A DNA stretch of 64,000 nucleotides, from positions 471,550 through 535,549 of the forward strand of contig MU006094.1 of assembly GCA_010093705.1 (NCBI GenBank), in the 5' to 3' direction. The DNA is from Patellaria atrata CBS 101060. Taxonomy: Eukaryota; Ascomycota; Dothideomycetes; Patellariales; Patellariaceae. The translations under genes were made by a program, and so were the position numbers. Shown here piece after piece: positions 24,101 through 34,529 of this stretch (within the stretch, counting starts at the first letter, position 1; each line of letters begins with the position of its first letter). Under the pieces are notes generated by a model. The model saw nothing but the letters and a program-made list of their open reading frames with translations. It made no database searches and was not told the DNA's origin.

Positions 24101-25097
24101 CAGCATATTGTCCTGTTATCTTTACCGCACGAGAGGAAAAGATCACTGTCCTGACCGCACCATGACAGGGAAAGAACACCTTGATCGTGAGCTCTTAAAG
24201 TTCGTTCTGGCGCATTAGAGTTTCTAAGATCCCACAGTAAGATCAAAGGGTCTTGATCATTAGGAATCGCTGTGGCAAGCTTCGTGGGCACATCTGGATT
24301 CCACGCTACCGCGCTTACAGCCTTCCGTCCAAAGTTGTTTAACGTTAAGCTCTCTTTTTTTGCCTTAACATCCCAAACTGTGACAAAACCTCCGCTGCTG
24401 CCAGTTACTAGAATATGGGGAACTTTTTTGTTCCAATCCAAAGCTTCAAAGTCGTCTGCACGAGCAGCAGAAGTCCCTAAGCGAAAGGGAGCTGCAGCGT
24501 TTGCCAAATCTGTGATATATAACTCCCCCTTAGCGCCAGCTGATGCGAGCAGGCCATGTCTGAAGGGGTTGAACTGCAGAGCCTTGATTGCGCCGCTGTG
24601 TTTGGATGTTCTTGAGAGGAAGGGATCTCTGCAGACGATTAACAGCTGGAGGAGACGTTTCAAAGGCCACTGTTGTCATACCCGGAATTAGTTCGTAGCT
24701 TTTCTGCATCCCATAGATCTAATGAGCCGCTTTCGAGCCCTCCTGCTATGATACCTCTTGAATGCTCGTCGTTTGGTTGGCTCCATGCAATATCGTGGAA
24801 TCTATTTGTGGATCAAATTAGAAACCGCTCGACACTTGGGAAAAGGAATATTTCTGGTGTAGCAAGGGGTGTACTGAAACTCGCATACCTCGAATCTACA
24901 CTAACAGCTCCTGCAGGCTGAAGCTCCACTGCCTGGTTTGGATCTCCTAATGCCAGGTTCCATATCTCCAGTTGTGTCTCATTCGAGAAGTCCGCATCTA
25001 CTGCGCCAGCGCGAGTTCCAGTAGCTATTAGGGGTGATTGTGCCCCAGGGGACCAAGCGAACGTTGCCGTCCTGGGAATTTCTCGTACGCGGACCAT
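21102..25097 (-). CDS. SEC31: COPII outer-coat protein Sec31
   Basis: Five exons: 24889-25097, 24682-24801, 21558-24628, 21211-21509, 21102-21152, coding 1249 residues. The start [20 protein letters not shown] is the canonical Sec31 beginning. WD40 repeats cover about residues 1-340 (for example [59 protein letters not shown]). A helical ACE1-type region follows ([25 protein letters not shown]-like segments), then a Pro-rich linker at about 790-1090 that in the family binds Sec23/Sar1, and a C-terminal alpha-solenoid ending [18 protein letters not shown]. It works at ER exit sites with Sec13 to drive vesicle budding. Introns of 48-87 bases sit near both ends; the central 3-kb exon is uninterrupted. 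It diverges from the RRM gene. Confidence 0.95.
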
Positions 25098-25365
25098 GAT
25101 GGGAGGAAGGTTGAAAAATCAAAAACCAGCAAAGGCAGATGAAGGAAAAGACGAAAGTAAGGAAGGAAGAAGTATCAGGGGAATTCTGTGAAATTTGTAT
25201 TGTTCAGAAAATCACTTCCCCATATTGCGTACCTACGCTCTACCTGGTTGATCCTGAACCAGGTGTCCTGTGTGCTCTTGGCGACTTTTCTGAAGTTCGC
25301 ACACGTGATAGTCGCCTTTACATCCTATTTTGACAGCCGCATCAAAAGTTCAACATAAAGTCAAA
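25098..25365. promoter_or_regulatory. 268-bp bidirectional promoter (SEC31 / RRM protein)
   Basis: The two start codons face away from each other across this stretch. It includes pyrimidine- and purine-rich runs near the SEC31 start. No defined element is claimed. Confidence 0.55.
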
Positions 25366-25878
25366 ATGTCAGATGCATCGCGCCTTAAAGCTACAGTATA
25401 TGTCGGGGGCCTGGATAATGCAGTCACAACGCATACCTTGCACGCTGCTTTCGTACCATTTGGCGAGATAGTCGATATTTCACTCCCTAAGCCGGAGGTA
25501 CCTACATCAACCGATCCGCATCGAGGTTTTGGTTATGTTGAGTTTGAAGAAGCTACGGATGCCAAAGAGGCAATAGATAACATGGATCAAAGCGAACTGT
25601 ACGGACGAGTTATCAAAGTAGCGCCTGCAAAACCTCAGAAGGAGCAGAACGAGGGCTTGGGAAGCAAGACCGCAGTTTGGGAGCAGGTACTATTTTATAT
25701 TATCACCACTCCACATCTACTTCTAACACTTGAATAGGAGGGATGGTTGGCAAAGCATGCGGTCAGTGAAGAAGACCGTCTGGCTGCGACTCAGGCGAAA
25801 TCAGATACGGTGCCCGAAGCTTTAGATCCAATGCAAGGTTTGGAAGAATTGGATGTAGCTGGGCCCCGACAAGCATAG
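25366..25878 (+). CDS. Single-RRM RNA-binding protein, like the RRM of cyclophilin E (PPIE/Cyp33)
   Basis: Two exons, 25366-25686 and 25738-25878, give 153 residues. I chose the ATG of MSDASRLKATVYVGGLDN over an upstream in-frame one because the family begins there. One RRM occupies residues 8-85, with RNP2 in TVYVGGL and RNP1 in RGFGYVEF. The tail EQEGWLAKHAVSEEDRLAAT is characteristic of the fungal proteins that match the N-terminal RRM of human cyclophilin E. No cyclophilin domain follows: the frame stops after AGPRQA. By family the protein is nuclear, probably linked to splicing. The intron (51 bases, GTACTA donor) falls exactly between the RRM and the tail. Confidence 0.88.
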
Positions 25879-26008
25879 ATCCTATCCTTTTCTTTCGCAT
25901 AGCATATCACGGCGTAATGGATCATAGGGAGCAAAACTGGGGTGCCTAATTTGATGGATATGTAATTTGTACAAACCGCACAATCAGCGGGAAACCACCC
26001 TCCACATA

Positions 26009-26579
26009 CTAATGATCATCTCGGGGACCTTGTCTTGTAAGGCGAAGAGTTTTATCCGTGTAAAACTTCCTAATGGATGCGAATATTGCAGCGGCGATAG
26101 CAGCACTGTCGAGGTTAGCCTTAATATACACAAGCGGGAAGGGTATTTGTACGCTAAGACAATACCTATAGAAGGGTTAGCAATTATCCAACTTAATCCT
26201 CGAATAACAAGTTGTTTACTTACCAAGAGGTATCAACTCTGGAGGAATCTTCTTGAGAGTACGGATGCGTTGCGAGATGGTGTGAGCTAACAACATATTA
26301 GTCGGTTGACCCTACTATATCAACTATCTCGTCAAGCAATTGCATACCGCTGTGCTCCTCTTTCTATGTATTGATCAGTCAAGATTCTATTTGAGAAAAC
26401 TCCAGTACGAGTAAGCTTACAGGGACTGGTCGCAGCAGATTGCGAGTGGGTTGCATCCTCATGCTACGGGTAGCTTGCATGTTGATATTCCGGGTGAACT
26501 GTAGGTTGACAGATCGTGCAGCCCGCACATTGAACAGACGTGCGGATTGCATTCCGAACATTCTTGTAGTGGTTGCCAT
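26009..26579 (-). CDS. MLRQ/NDUFA4 (B12D-family) small respiratory-chain subunit
   Basis: Five exons: 26421-26579, 26348-26363 (16 nt), 26224-26286, 26153-26165 (13 nt), 26009-26105, coding 115 residues; lengths sum to 348 and all junctions are GT-AG. The N-terminus is a basic mitochondrial presequence with repeated Met/Arg motifs (SARLFNVRAARSVNLQ, MQATRSMRMQPTRN). The mature part reads HTISQRIRTLKKIPPELIPL, a single membrane helix at about 77-95, then FASIRKFYTDKTLRLTRQG, which is the B12D/MLRQ signature. NDUFA4/MLRQ proteins were first assigned to complex I and later to cytochrome c oxidase; which applies in fungi is not shown here. Simple ORF calling misses the gene because two exons are tiny. 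It faces COX12 across 230 bp. Confidence 0.85.
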
Positions 26580-26809
26580 ATTGAAAGGAGTGGAGATTGT
26601 AGGCGTTCGAATTCGGTGTTGATGTTTGTGCTCCAATGACGAACAGGTGAGGTTTGAAAGGGAAGCTCTCGTCGGCCTAGGAGCTTTTCCGGCCTTGACT
26701 GTGTCCGTGCTCTCGTCCCATCGACCGACCTCACTCCATCGAAGTACAACCAAAACCACCGAATCTAAACCCTCCACAGGCACCTGAAGTCCCCAATTGA
26801 ACAATTACC
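26580..26809. promoter_or_regulatory. 230-bp bidirectional promoter (MLRQ-like / COX12)
   Basis: This stretch separates the divergent start codons of the MLRQ-type subunit (26579, -) and COX12 (26810, +). A shared promoter would suit two small respiratory proteins. No specific site is identified. Confidence 0.6.
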
Positions 26810-27395
26810 ATGGCTGAAGAAGGAGAAGAACGCGTTACCAAGCCCTTCAAATTGGTTACTGGTGAGTTCATAGAAATAAAGCTACGGAGTTCAACAGAGA
26901 TTCGCTAACAACCAGGTTTCTCCAGCCGGTATGTGTTCGATCACTCCCCCCGCCGTTCTCCTATTGGGATGGATTCTGGAGTATAAAGATTTTCGATCAG
27001 AATAAGTGTTGATTGTGGCTAGGTTTCGACGCGCGGTTTCCGAACATGAACCAGTAAGAGATATCATGTTATTTGAGAAAGCTGGAAAGAGTAAATTCTG
27101 ACGGCATCCCAGGACCAAGCACTGCTGGCAGAATTATGTCGACTATCACAAATGCATTCTAGCTAAGGGCGAAGAATTCCCGCCATGCCGTCAGGTAAAG
27201 CTTCCCTAAATTTCTCCTCAGCTAAAGTGCTAACATGCCACACAGTTCAAGTTGGCATACCGATCGCTCTGCCCCAGCTCGTGGACTCAACGATGGGATG
27301 ATCAGCGGGGTATGTCTATTACTTCTTGAAGACTTTGAAAGTTTACTAATGGCTGTTAAGAAAATGGAACCTTCCCTACCCGGTTGGATGTGTAA
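26810..27395 (+). CDS. COX12: Cytochrome c oxidase subunit VIb (Cox12)
   Basis: Modelled as six exons: 26810-26861, 26926-26928 (3 nt), 27023-27053, 27113-27194, 27246-27309, 27361-27395, coding 88 residues. The protein has the coiled-coil-helix-coiled-coil-helix fold with Cys33, Cys43, Cys54 and Cys65: CWQNYVDYHKC is CX9C and CRQFKLAYRSLC is CX10C, as in subunit VIb. Further marks are GFDARFPNMNQTKHC, WTQRWDDQRENGTFP and the end TRLDV. It sits on the intermembrane-space face of complex IV. The 3-nt exon CCG adds one Ala (LVTAGFDARF). Skipping it joins the outer sites in frame and gives LVTGFDARF, so the model without it is also possible; the yeast and human proteins, as I recall them, have the extra residue. 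Unusually intron-dense for its size. Confidence 0.93.
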
Positions 27396-28069
27396 ATAGT
27401 CGGAACTTTTCTATATCTTGGTTCTCTCTGGTGGATGGATTCATCAAGCAATTCGAAGCCTGTATCATGATGTAGAGTTTTCAAAGCCAGAAAACATTCT
27501 TGCGATTTCTGATGACAAATACCGATTCTAACTTTGACGCGCGAGCATGTAACAATTCCTTGAAGCCCCAAACGGTCGCTTGAAGCGCGGATATCTCATC
27601 CGTGTCATATTCTAGGCATTGTTGAACACTAGCAATATTTTATCAACACCCAGGAACCGATGATCGAATGCGAAGTACTAGAACAAGTACCCACAGGCAA
27701 CTAAGTAGGACCCGATTCATCATAGTTTAGATAACAGGTGATCTTGATCTCAGTAGAAATACTCGTATCACCATGCGGAGAATATCTAATATTTGTAGAT
27801 GTGACGTAGTATGATACTCGTTCGGAAACAAAAGCCATATGCTTCCAGATTTCACCAAGCTCAACACAATTCTTTTTTGGTCCCCATAGATGTGCAGTAC
27901 CGCTTTATGCCCAGTAGACGCCCGCAATGCTAAATATTGATACATAGCCTCCCCAGCACCTCGTATCGTGCCATAGCTGAGCTAGACAAGCTGTCTCCAA
28001 CTGTCAATCATATTCCAGCGGTCCGCCAATGTCGAAGAGATGATTAGAATCCCAATTCTATTCCTGGTT
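27396..28069. other. Intergenic region, no gene seen
   Basis: Convergent gap between COX12 (+) and the uL30m gene (-). It should contain both 3' UTRs. No further gene is supported. Confidence 0.5.
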
Positions 28070-28336
28070 TCACCTCCCCAAACCTGCCCTTTTCTCCACG
28101 TAGAATCCTGGATCTGGCCGCCTCATTTCCCTCATCTCTGTCTTTGTCAATGGCTGTTCCACCTCTTGCACATCCACCAACTCCTTCACTTTCATGATCA
28201 TGCCTGCCACATCCTGGCTGACGGGATGGTATACGGTGTTCATCCGTCTTCGAAGCCCCAAAGCTGCGAGCGCACCATGAGTCTTCTTGGGAAGACCAAT
28301 GGCGCTGCGGAGGAGGGTGACACGGAAGTAAGCCAT
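28070..28336 (-). CDS. MRPL33: Mitochondrial large-subunit ribosomal protein uL30m (MRPL33)
   Basis: Single exon of 88 residues, [21 protein letters not shown] to RAGLGR. It matches the uL30 fold and the fungal mitochondrial form: [48 protein letters not shown] and [14 protein letters not shown]. Mitochondrial uL30 often lacks a long presequence, as here. It belongs to the large mitoribosomal subunit. It is the fourth mitochondrial gene within about 11 kb. Confidence 0.92.
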   Translation of the reverse strand: MAYFRVTLLRSAIGLPKKTHGALAALGLRRRMNTVYHPVSQDVAGMIMKVKELVDVQEVEQPLTKTEMREMRRPDPGFYVEKRAGLGR

Positions 28337-30223
28337 TGCAGAAAGATAAGGTTATGTAGTAGAGGATCGAGTGGTTATAGATAGCGTGATGGTAGACACT
28401 ACATGACGTTAATGGGCATATCTCTTACGCTGTTGGTATGATGTATCGTACCTTCGTAATTACAGCTTCAAATAAAATATGTCAATGCTTCACAATGGGC
28501 TACAGTGCCGTTGTCGCAACATAGAAGAACTAACTCGAAGATCCTACGGCACCCTTCCGGCAGGGTCCAAAAGTCGGGGCCGACAAGGGAGAAATGCTTG
28601 GCAAAAGCTCTCATCTGCCCGACAGCCCCAACAACAAGTTGCATCAGTTACACCAAAACCAACATCGCACACATCACACACATCACACACATCACACCTA
28701 AGTGACGAAACATGTGCGGTTACTTTAACGAATGCCCCGAGCCTTAGACACCGATCGACCCAACTATGGCCCTGGGACTAGTAGGTGCTGTGGTCAAGGT
28801 GGGTGATAACCAACACCACACGACGGGCAAGAGGGTGACGGTTACAATAACGACGATTCGCTGTATCCCCAATATCCCCAGGATACTTTTCACATGTCGG
28901 CTCGTGTCACCGTCTGATAGAGCCATAATCCCTTTCGAACGCGCGGTGAAGAGAGTTGCGGTAACTGCCTTGCTGCCTGTCCTTCCCCTCGGGATGTCCG
29001 TTGAGCATACTGCCTTAGTGCTATAGTTATGATTGGATATTAACTTCCAGATGAAAGGATACTATTTCAAGGCGACCGACAGTTAGAATGACAGATCTAC
29101 TTAGAAGAGACTGCTAAAATTATACGGCTCTCTCTATGCCTACTTGAAGTTCTACCCCTAGAACTACTGGTATAGTACCTTGTAGGCGATTCTTGGGGCT
29201 ACACCTGCTGGGTCCAATCGTAAAGGAAGATTGATTAATTCCTTCGTATAAACGTTTCGAATTTCTTTAACATGTACCACTAATAATGCCCACTCAGCTA
29301 TTGATTGCCTCACACTGCCAGTGCTGACCATTTCGTGCACGTCCAATATCAGAAAGCCTTGCCAAGTTCCCTAAGGGGCGTATCGTACAATATCATGCAT
29401 CCTACAGTATACAACCTCCCAACGGACAATAGAAATGACTCCTATCTCCAAGGGCCACACAGTGTGTTGAATTGATATGATTGTCTTCTTTGCATTCAGG
29501 CGAGGTATAACTATCGGCTGGATGCTCGCTATCAATCTAGACTCTCCCCGTTTGCTCCAACGGCATTGTGGCTGCAGACCTCGCCCGAAAAGTGGCCGCA
29601 GTTGCAGGAGTGTGGAGAGCTGGTTTTTGCATACGGGAGTCTAGGATTTATTCATGGCGTAGTAAAACATTCGCTTTCATTGGCCGTCGATCTTCTCATA
29701 TCGACCACACTTTTCCTTTGCCGTCTCTAACGAACCAACTTGCTTCAGCCGCAGCTGTCCTATTGTAGACCAGAAATATTATACATCCAAGGGCATCGCC
29801 TTTCTTATATATTTGGTCGATCGCCTTTGAATTGAGCCTATCCAGACTTCTTTATCATTCCATCTCTTTCACGTCGCTTACGCCTTAGATTTGTACAAGT
29901 ATTGTATGAGTACACGGGTTTTCCTTCCCCATATACAAAAGCGGAATTGTATATGATATCAGTAGACCACACCTTTGTCAACTACGTCTAGTGACCGTAT
30001 AACGGTGTATTCGCTTGCACCGTTTTTTAGGCACGGACACGCACCGATCAAAGCTATAGCTAGACTCGGGTATGTCATAGTTTCGTTTACCTGCTTCAGG
30101 ATATATGACTTTTTTTTCACGCATGATATCCCTCAACTTAGCTGGAACATTTAATCTCAATTATGAATCATTTCTTCAACTCGTTCGCTCTCCTTGCTTC
30201 CCCTAGCTCCCTTACCTGCTATC
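28337..30223. other. 1.9-kb intergenic region, presumed Ppo promoter
   Basis: Lies between the diverging uL30m (-) and Ppo (+) genes. It contains a short 9-bp tandem repeat (28663-28698). No gene is seen. The length suits a regulated promoter for the oxygenase. Confidence 0.5.
28663..28698. repeat. 9-bp tandem repeat, about four units
   Basis: The unit is ACACATCAC with one mismatched edge copy. It is a simple microsatellite-like array with no evident function. Confidence 0.8.
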
Positions 30224-33200
30224 ATGAAGAAGAGTCAACAACAAATTTTTTCTGATATATCTCAATTTGCAGTTCGAAACTCTAGAAACATGCCATCCAT
30301 GGAAGAAAGTGCTCCTCCTAAGGCTGCAAGCCGTTTCGAGCTTGAAAATTTGCGGGAGAAGATTGATGCTCCATTCAAGCAACTCGCTGCCCTGATAACT
30401 TCAGCGAGAAGGCCGTTACCTACAGAATCTGGCGATGGCACTGAGCTTGATAAGACAGATCTTAGTCCCACCCTCCTCCAGAAGCTTGAAACAACTTTCA
30501 AAGACATGAGCCATCTTGGTATCAGTGACTTTCATTCTCTAATAGAAGTGCAGAAGAAAAAAATATCGGGGGAACACACAAATGATAAAACCTATCTAAT
30601 GGAGGGGCTGATCAGGGTAAGTACATCTCCATGTACAGCGTTATTTACCTAACTTGCCTCAGGCCGCTTGTGCGCTTCCAGTAGAATCAAAGATGAGTAA
30701 AAAAATCACTGGCGGATTTCTCACACAACTGTGGAACGACTTGCAGCACCCTCCACAATCGTATAGTCTTCACTTCTTCATTTGAGATTCTTTGCTTACG
30801 ATGATAGTATTTTGGGCGATAAATATACTTATAGATCAGCCGATGGTTCATTCAACGTAAATAAGTGTCCATCATTCGGGATAAGAAAACTGCTAACTGA
30901 AACTATAGAGTCTCGTGCATCCTCAATTAGGTGCAGCAAATATGCCATACGCAAGATCAGTGAAACCAGCAACGATGCTACCAGGAGCTCTACCAGATCC
31001 GTCGGTTATCTTTGATAGCATTATGGAGAGGAAGGTGCATGAAAAGCATCCAAATAGGATTTCCAGCGTTCTGTTCTACTTAGCAAGTATCATCATCCAT
31101 GATGCGTTCCGAACCTCCCACGAGGACTTCAGGATTTCGAAAACTTCTTCATACCTCGATCTCTCCCCGCTATATGGTAGTAATGCAACGGAGCAAAAGG
31201 AGGTGAGAACCTTCAAAGACGGCAAATTGAAACCAGATACCTTTTCTGAGAAACGTCTTTTCGGATTTCCTCCAGGTGTAAGCGTACTGTTAGTCATGTT
31301 TAACAGATTCCACAACTATATCGTCGAGAATCTTGCATTGATCAACCAGGGAGGACAATTTAGCAAACCTAGCGAGTCAAAACCAGGAAGGCCACTAAAG
31401 ACATGGGAGCAATACGATGAGGAGTTGTTTCAAACCGGACGTCTCATCACATGCGGTCTATACATTAACATTATCCTGATCGATTATGTCAGGACTATTC
31501 TAAACTTGAACCGGTGCGACAGCGACTGGGCCTTAGATCCTCGACTCAACGTTCCTGGCGGGCCTCCAATGGGAACTGGTAACCAGGTTGCTGCTGAGTT
31601 CAACTTGGTCTACAGGTGGCATTCTACAATCTCGGATCGGGATGAGGAGTGGACTAACAATCTGTTCAAGTCCATGTTTCCCGGAAGAGCACCAAAGGAA
31701 GTGCCTATGCCCGAATTTCTAGAGAAACTGAAGACACTAGACGACAAGCTTGATGCTGACCCTGGCAAGCGTGTGTTTGCTGGTCTCAAAAGAGGTCCTG
31801 ACGGGCGTTTCAATGACGACGATCTCGTGAAAGAATTGACAGCAAGTATCGAGGATTGTGCGAATTCATTTGGTGCGCAACGAGTTCCTACGGCTATGAG
31901 AGCAATCGAGATTCTCGGAATGCATCAAGCTCGTGCATGGAATGTTGCTTCACTAAATGAGTTCAGGAAACATTTTGGTCTTACGCCTCATCAAACATTC
32001 GAATCTATTAATCCAGACAAGTATGTTGCTGACCAGCTTCGCCATCTTTACGATACTCCGGATCACGTTGAACTGTATCCTGGCCTGGTATGCGAATCCG
32101 CCAAGGACCCAATGGCCCCAGGTGCTGGTCTTACCCCTGGATACACAATATCTCGTGGTGTACTTTCCGATGCCGTCGGTCTGGTTCGAGGAGATCGATT
32201 TTATACTATCGACTATCATCCGAGAAAGCTGACCAACTGGGGCTACACCGAAGTTGATACCGACAAGAGCATAGACAATGGTTGTGTATTTTACAAGCTC
32301 ATCCTGCGTGCTTTCCCAAATCACTTCAAGCCCAATTCAGTCTATGCTCATTATCCTTTGACTGTTCCATCAGAGATGGAAACTGTTCTTAAAGATCTCG
32401 GAAAACACCATCTGTATAACTACGAGGAGCCCAAGGCTCAGGGCCATCAGCATGTTGTGCTTACAGCGAAGGCGGTCAAGTCGACATTGGAGAACCAAGA
32501 AACATTCAAAGTACCATGGACTGAAGCGATCCTCTATCTTATGGGTGAATCTGCGAAGAACTTCTCTCTCGCAGGTGATTTACCGGCGAACACTGCTTCC
32601 CGAAATCTGGTCGGAAAGGCGCTCTATACCACCAAATGGGATAGGGAAGTCAAGGAGTTCTATGAGCATGTCACGCTCAAACTTCTTAAACAAAAATCCT
32701 ACAAACTAGCCGGCGTCAACCAGATCGACATCATCCGCGACGTCGGCAATCTCGCCCACGTCCACTTCAGCAGTGAGATGTTCTCCCTCCCACTCAAAAC
32801 GGATGAACACCCCCTTGGCATCTTCACCGAACACGAGATGTACCTCATCATGTCCGCCATCTTTATCTGCATCTTCTTCGACATTGACCCAGCCAAATCC
32901 TTCCCGCTACGACAAAAGGCCCTCAAAGCCACGCAAACCCTCGGCAAGATCGTCGAGGCGAACGTCAAAGAAGTCCGCGCCGGCGGCATGTTCTCCAGCA
33001 TCATGCAAGTGATATACCCACACAACACGCCCCTCAAATCCTACGGCATCCACATGATCCAGCGGCTCCTCGACAATGGCACCGACATCGAAGAGCTAGT
33101 CTGGAGCCACATCATGGGCACAGCCGGCGGCATGGTCGCAAACCAAGGCCAGCTCTTCGGCCAACTGATCGAATACTTCCTCACCGAGGGCAAAGAGCAC

Positions 33201-33786
33201 CTCCCCGAGATCCAACGCCTTGCCAAACTCGACACCGACGATGCAGACCAGGTCCTCATGAAGTACATGCTCGAGGGCTCGCGCCTGGCCGGCGAAACCG
33301 GCGTCTTCCGCACCGCGGCCCGCGACGTCGACATCGAGGACGGCGAGCGCACTCTCCGCGTCAAGAAGGGCGATAAACTCCTCGTTAACCTCCGCGCTGC
33401 GTCTCACGACCCCGAAGCGTATCCGAATCCGAGTAAACTCGATTTAGATAGGCCGGTGGAGTCGTATCTCCATCTCGGGCATGGGCCGCATAAATGTCTC
33501 GGGGTCCCGATGACGAGGGTCGCGCTCACGACAATGCTGAAGACGATTGGGCGGTTGGATGGGTTGAGGCCGGCGGTTGGGCCGCAGGGGCGTGTGCATA
33601 AGATTTCCAAGCCGTTGCATGGGGTTGACGTTGGGGAGGAGATGCTGTATCATGCGTATTTGACTGAAGCGCATGATATGTTGTTCCCGTTTCCTTGTTG
33701 TGAGTTTTTCGCTTCGCTGTCTTAGGTTTGAATTTCACTAATTTTTGGCAGCTATGAAGGTCAATTGGGATGGGGATTTGGAGTAA
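30224..33786 (+). CDS. ppo: Psi-producing oxygenase (fatty-acid dioxygenase/diol synthase), Ppo family
   Basis: Five exons: 30224-30616, 30663-30760, 30808-30856, 30909-33699, 33752-33786, coding 1121 residues. The N-terminal animal-type haem peroxidase domain has distal His244 (SIIIHDAFRTS) and the catalytic Tyr415 plus proximal His418 (NLVYRWHST). The C-terminal cytochrome P450 domain keeps the haem Cys1043 (GHGPHKCLGVP) and an I-helix-like MVANQGQLF with Asn925 and Gln928, residues which in Aspergillus PpoA serve hydroperoxide isomerisation. Both domains therefore look intact, which favours a diol synthase (5,8- or 7,8-type) over a PpoC-like 10-dioxygenase lacking the Cys. The products (oxylipins) tune sporulation and sexual development. 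ATG at 30224 was chosen; the frame opens a little upstream without an ATG. GC content jumps sharply at about 32.7 kb within exon 4. Confidence 0.95.
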
Positions 33787-34529
33787 AAGGGGGGTAGGTA
33801 TTGGGAAGGGTATGCGTGCGTTTTGCTGGGGATGATGAGGGGGCTTCCGGGGGAGGGGGGGATCTATGGTTAAATGGAGGTTGGGACATGTTATGGTTAT
33901 CTCGGGGACTATGCTATGATGGGATGATATCAAGCATGATCTTTAAGGAGACTCGGAAAATTTGATTGAATATGTTTACTCAGTCTTAACGAGACCTTAT
34001 TGCTGAATTGATATAGAGACGGATGCTGTTGACGAACCTAAGCTCCGAAATCCAGAACAATATTTTGAAAAGTCTCTCCCTCGCATTCGATCTCCACCTG
34101 CACAGTAGTATTGGAACTTTCCTGAGGCACCAGTCGGTCGGGAAAGAAGACGAGAGAATTAAAGACATAGGAACACCGCAGAAACCACTCAGTGAACAGT
34201 TACAATTAGGCTCTGCCCAAGCTAGAGAGAAGACCTACTCCTGCAACATCTTCTCACAACGTCTTCAGGTCCCTCGAACAGTATCAAAAGCGGACGTTAC
34301 TAGGAGAACACCACCCCAGACGAGAAGGCCCACTTGACCTCCTATGCGTATTACGCCTTATTCCCTGACATCCAGATGCGCTTGGCCTCCGATCCAACAC
34401 CGCCAATCCACCAAACGCCTCCAAGCATGAAACGACACGGTATCAACAAAGAAGAGAGGTAATAGTACAAAAAGCGCTTTTGGGCACACCACAGCGCCAC
34501 AATCATGTATTACGACTGCGAAGATCACG
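33787..34529. other. Intergenic region, no gene seen
   Basis: Convergent gap between Ppo (+) and the SIF2-like gene (-). A 104-codon plus-strand ORF at 34023-34337 has no recognisable feature and is probably chance. Confidence 0.5.

Noticed and set aside
25984-26226. 80-codon minus-strand ORF
   Set aside because: It reads through two introns of the MLRQ-type gene; only 13 nt of it (26153-26165) are exon in that frame.
28040-28384. 114-codon plus-strand ORF
   Set aside because: Shadow of the uL30m gene on the opposite strand.
32699-33674. Antisense ORFs over the 3' part of the Ppo gene
   Set aside because: Same effect of the GC island; sequences are Arg/Ser/Pro strings without structure.
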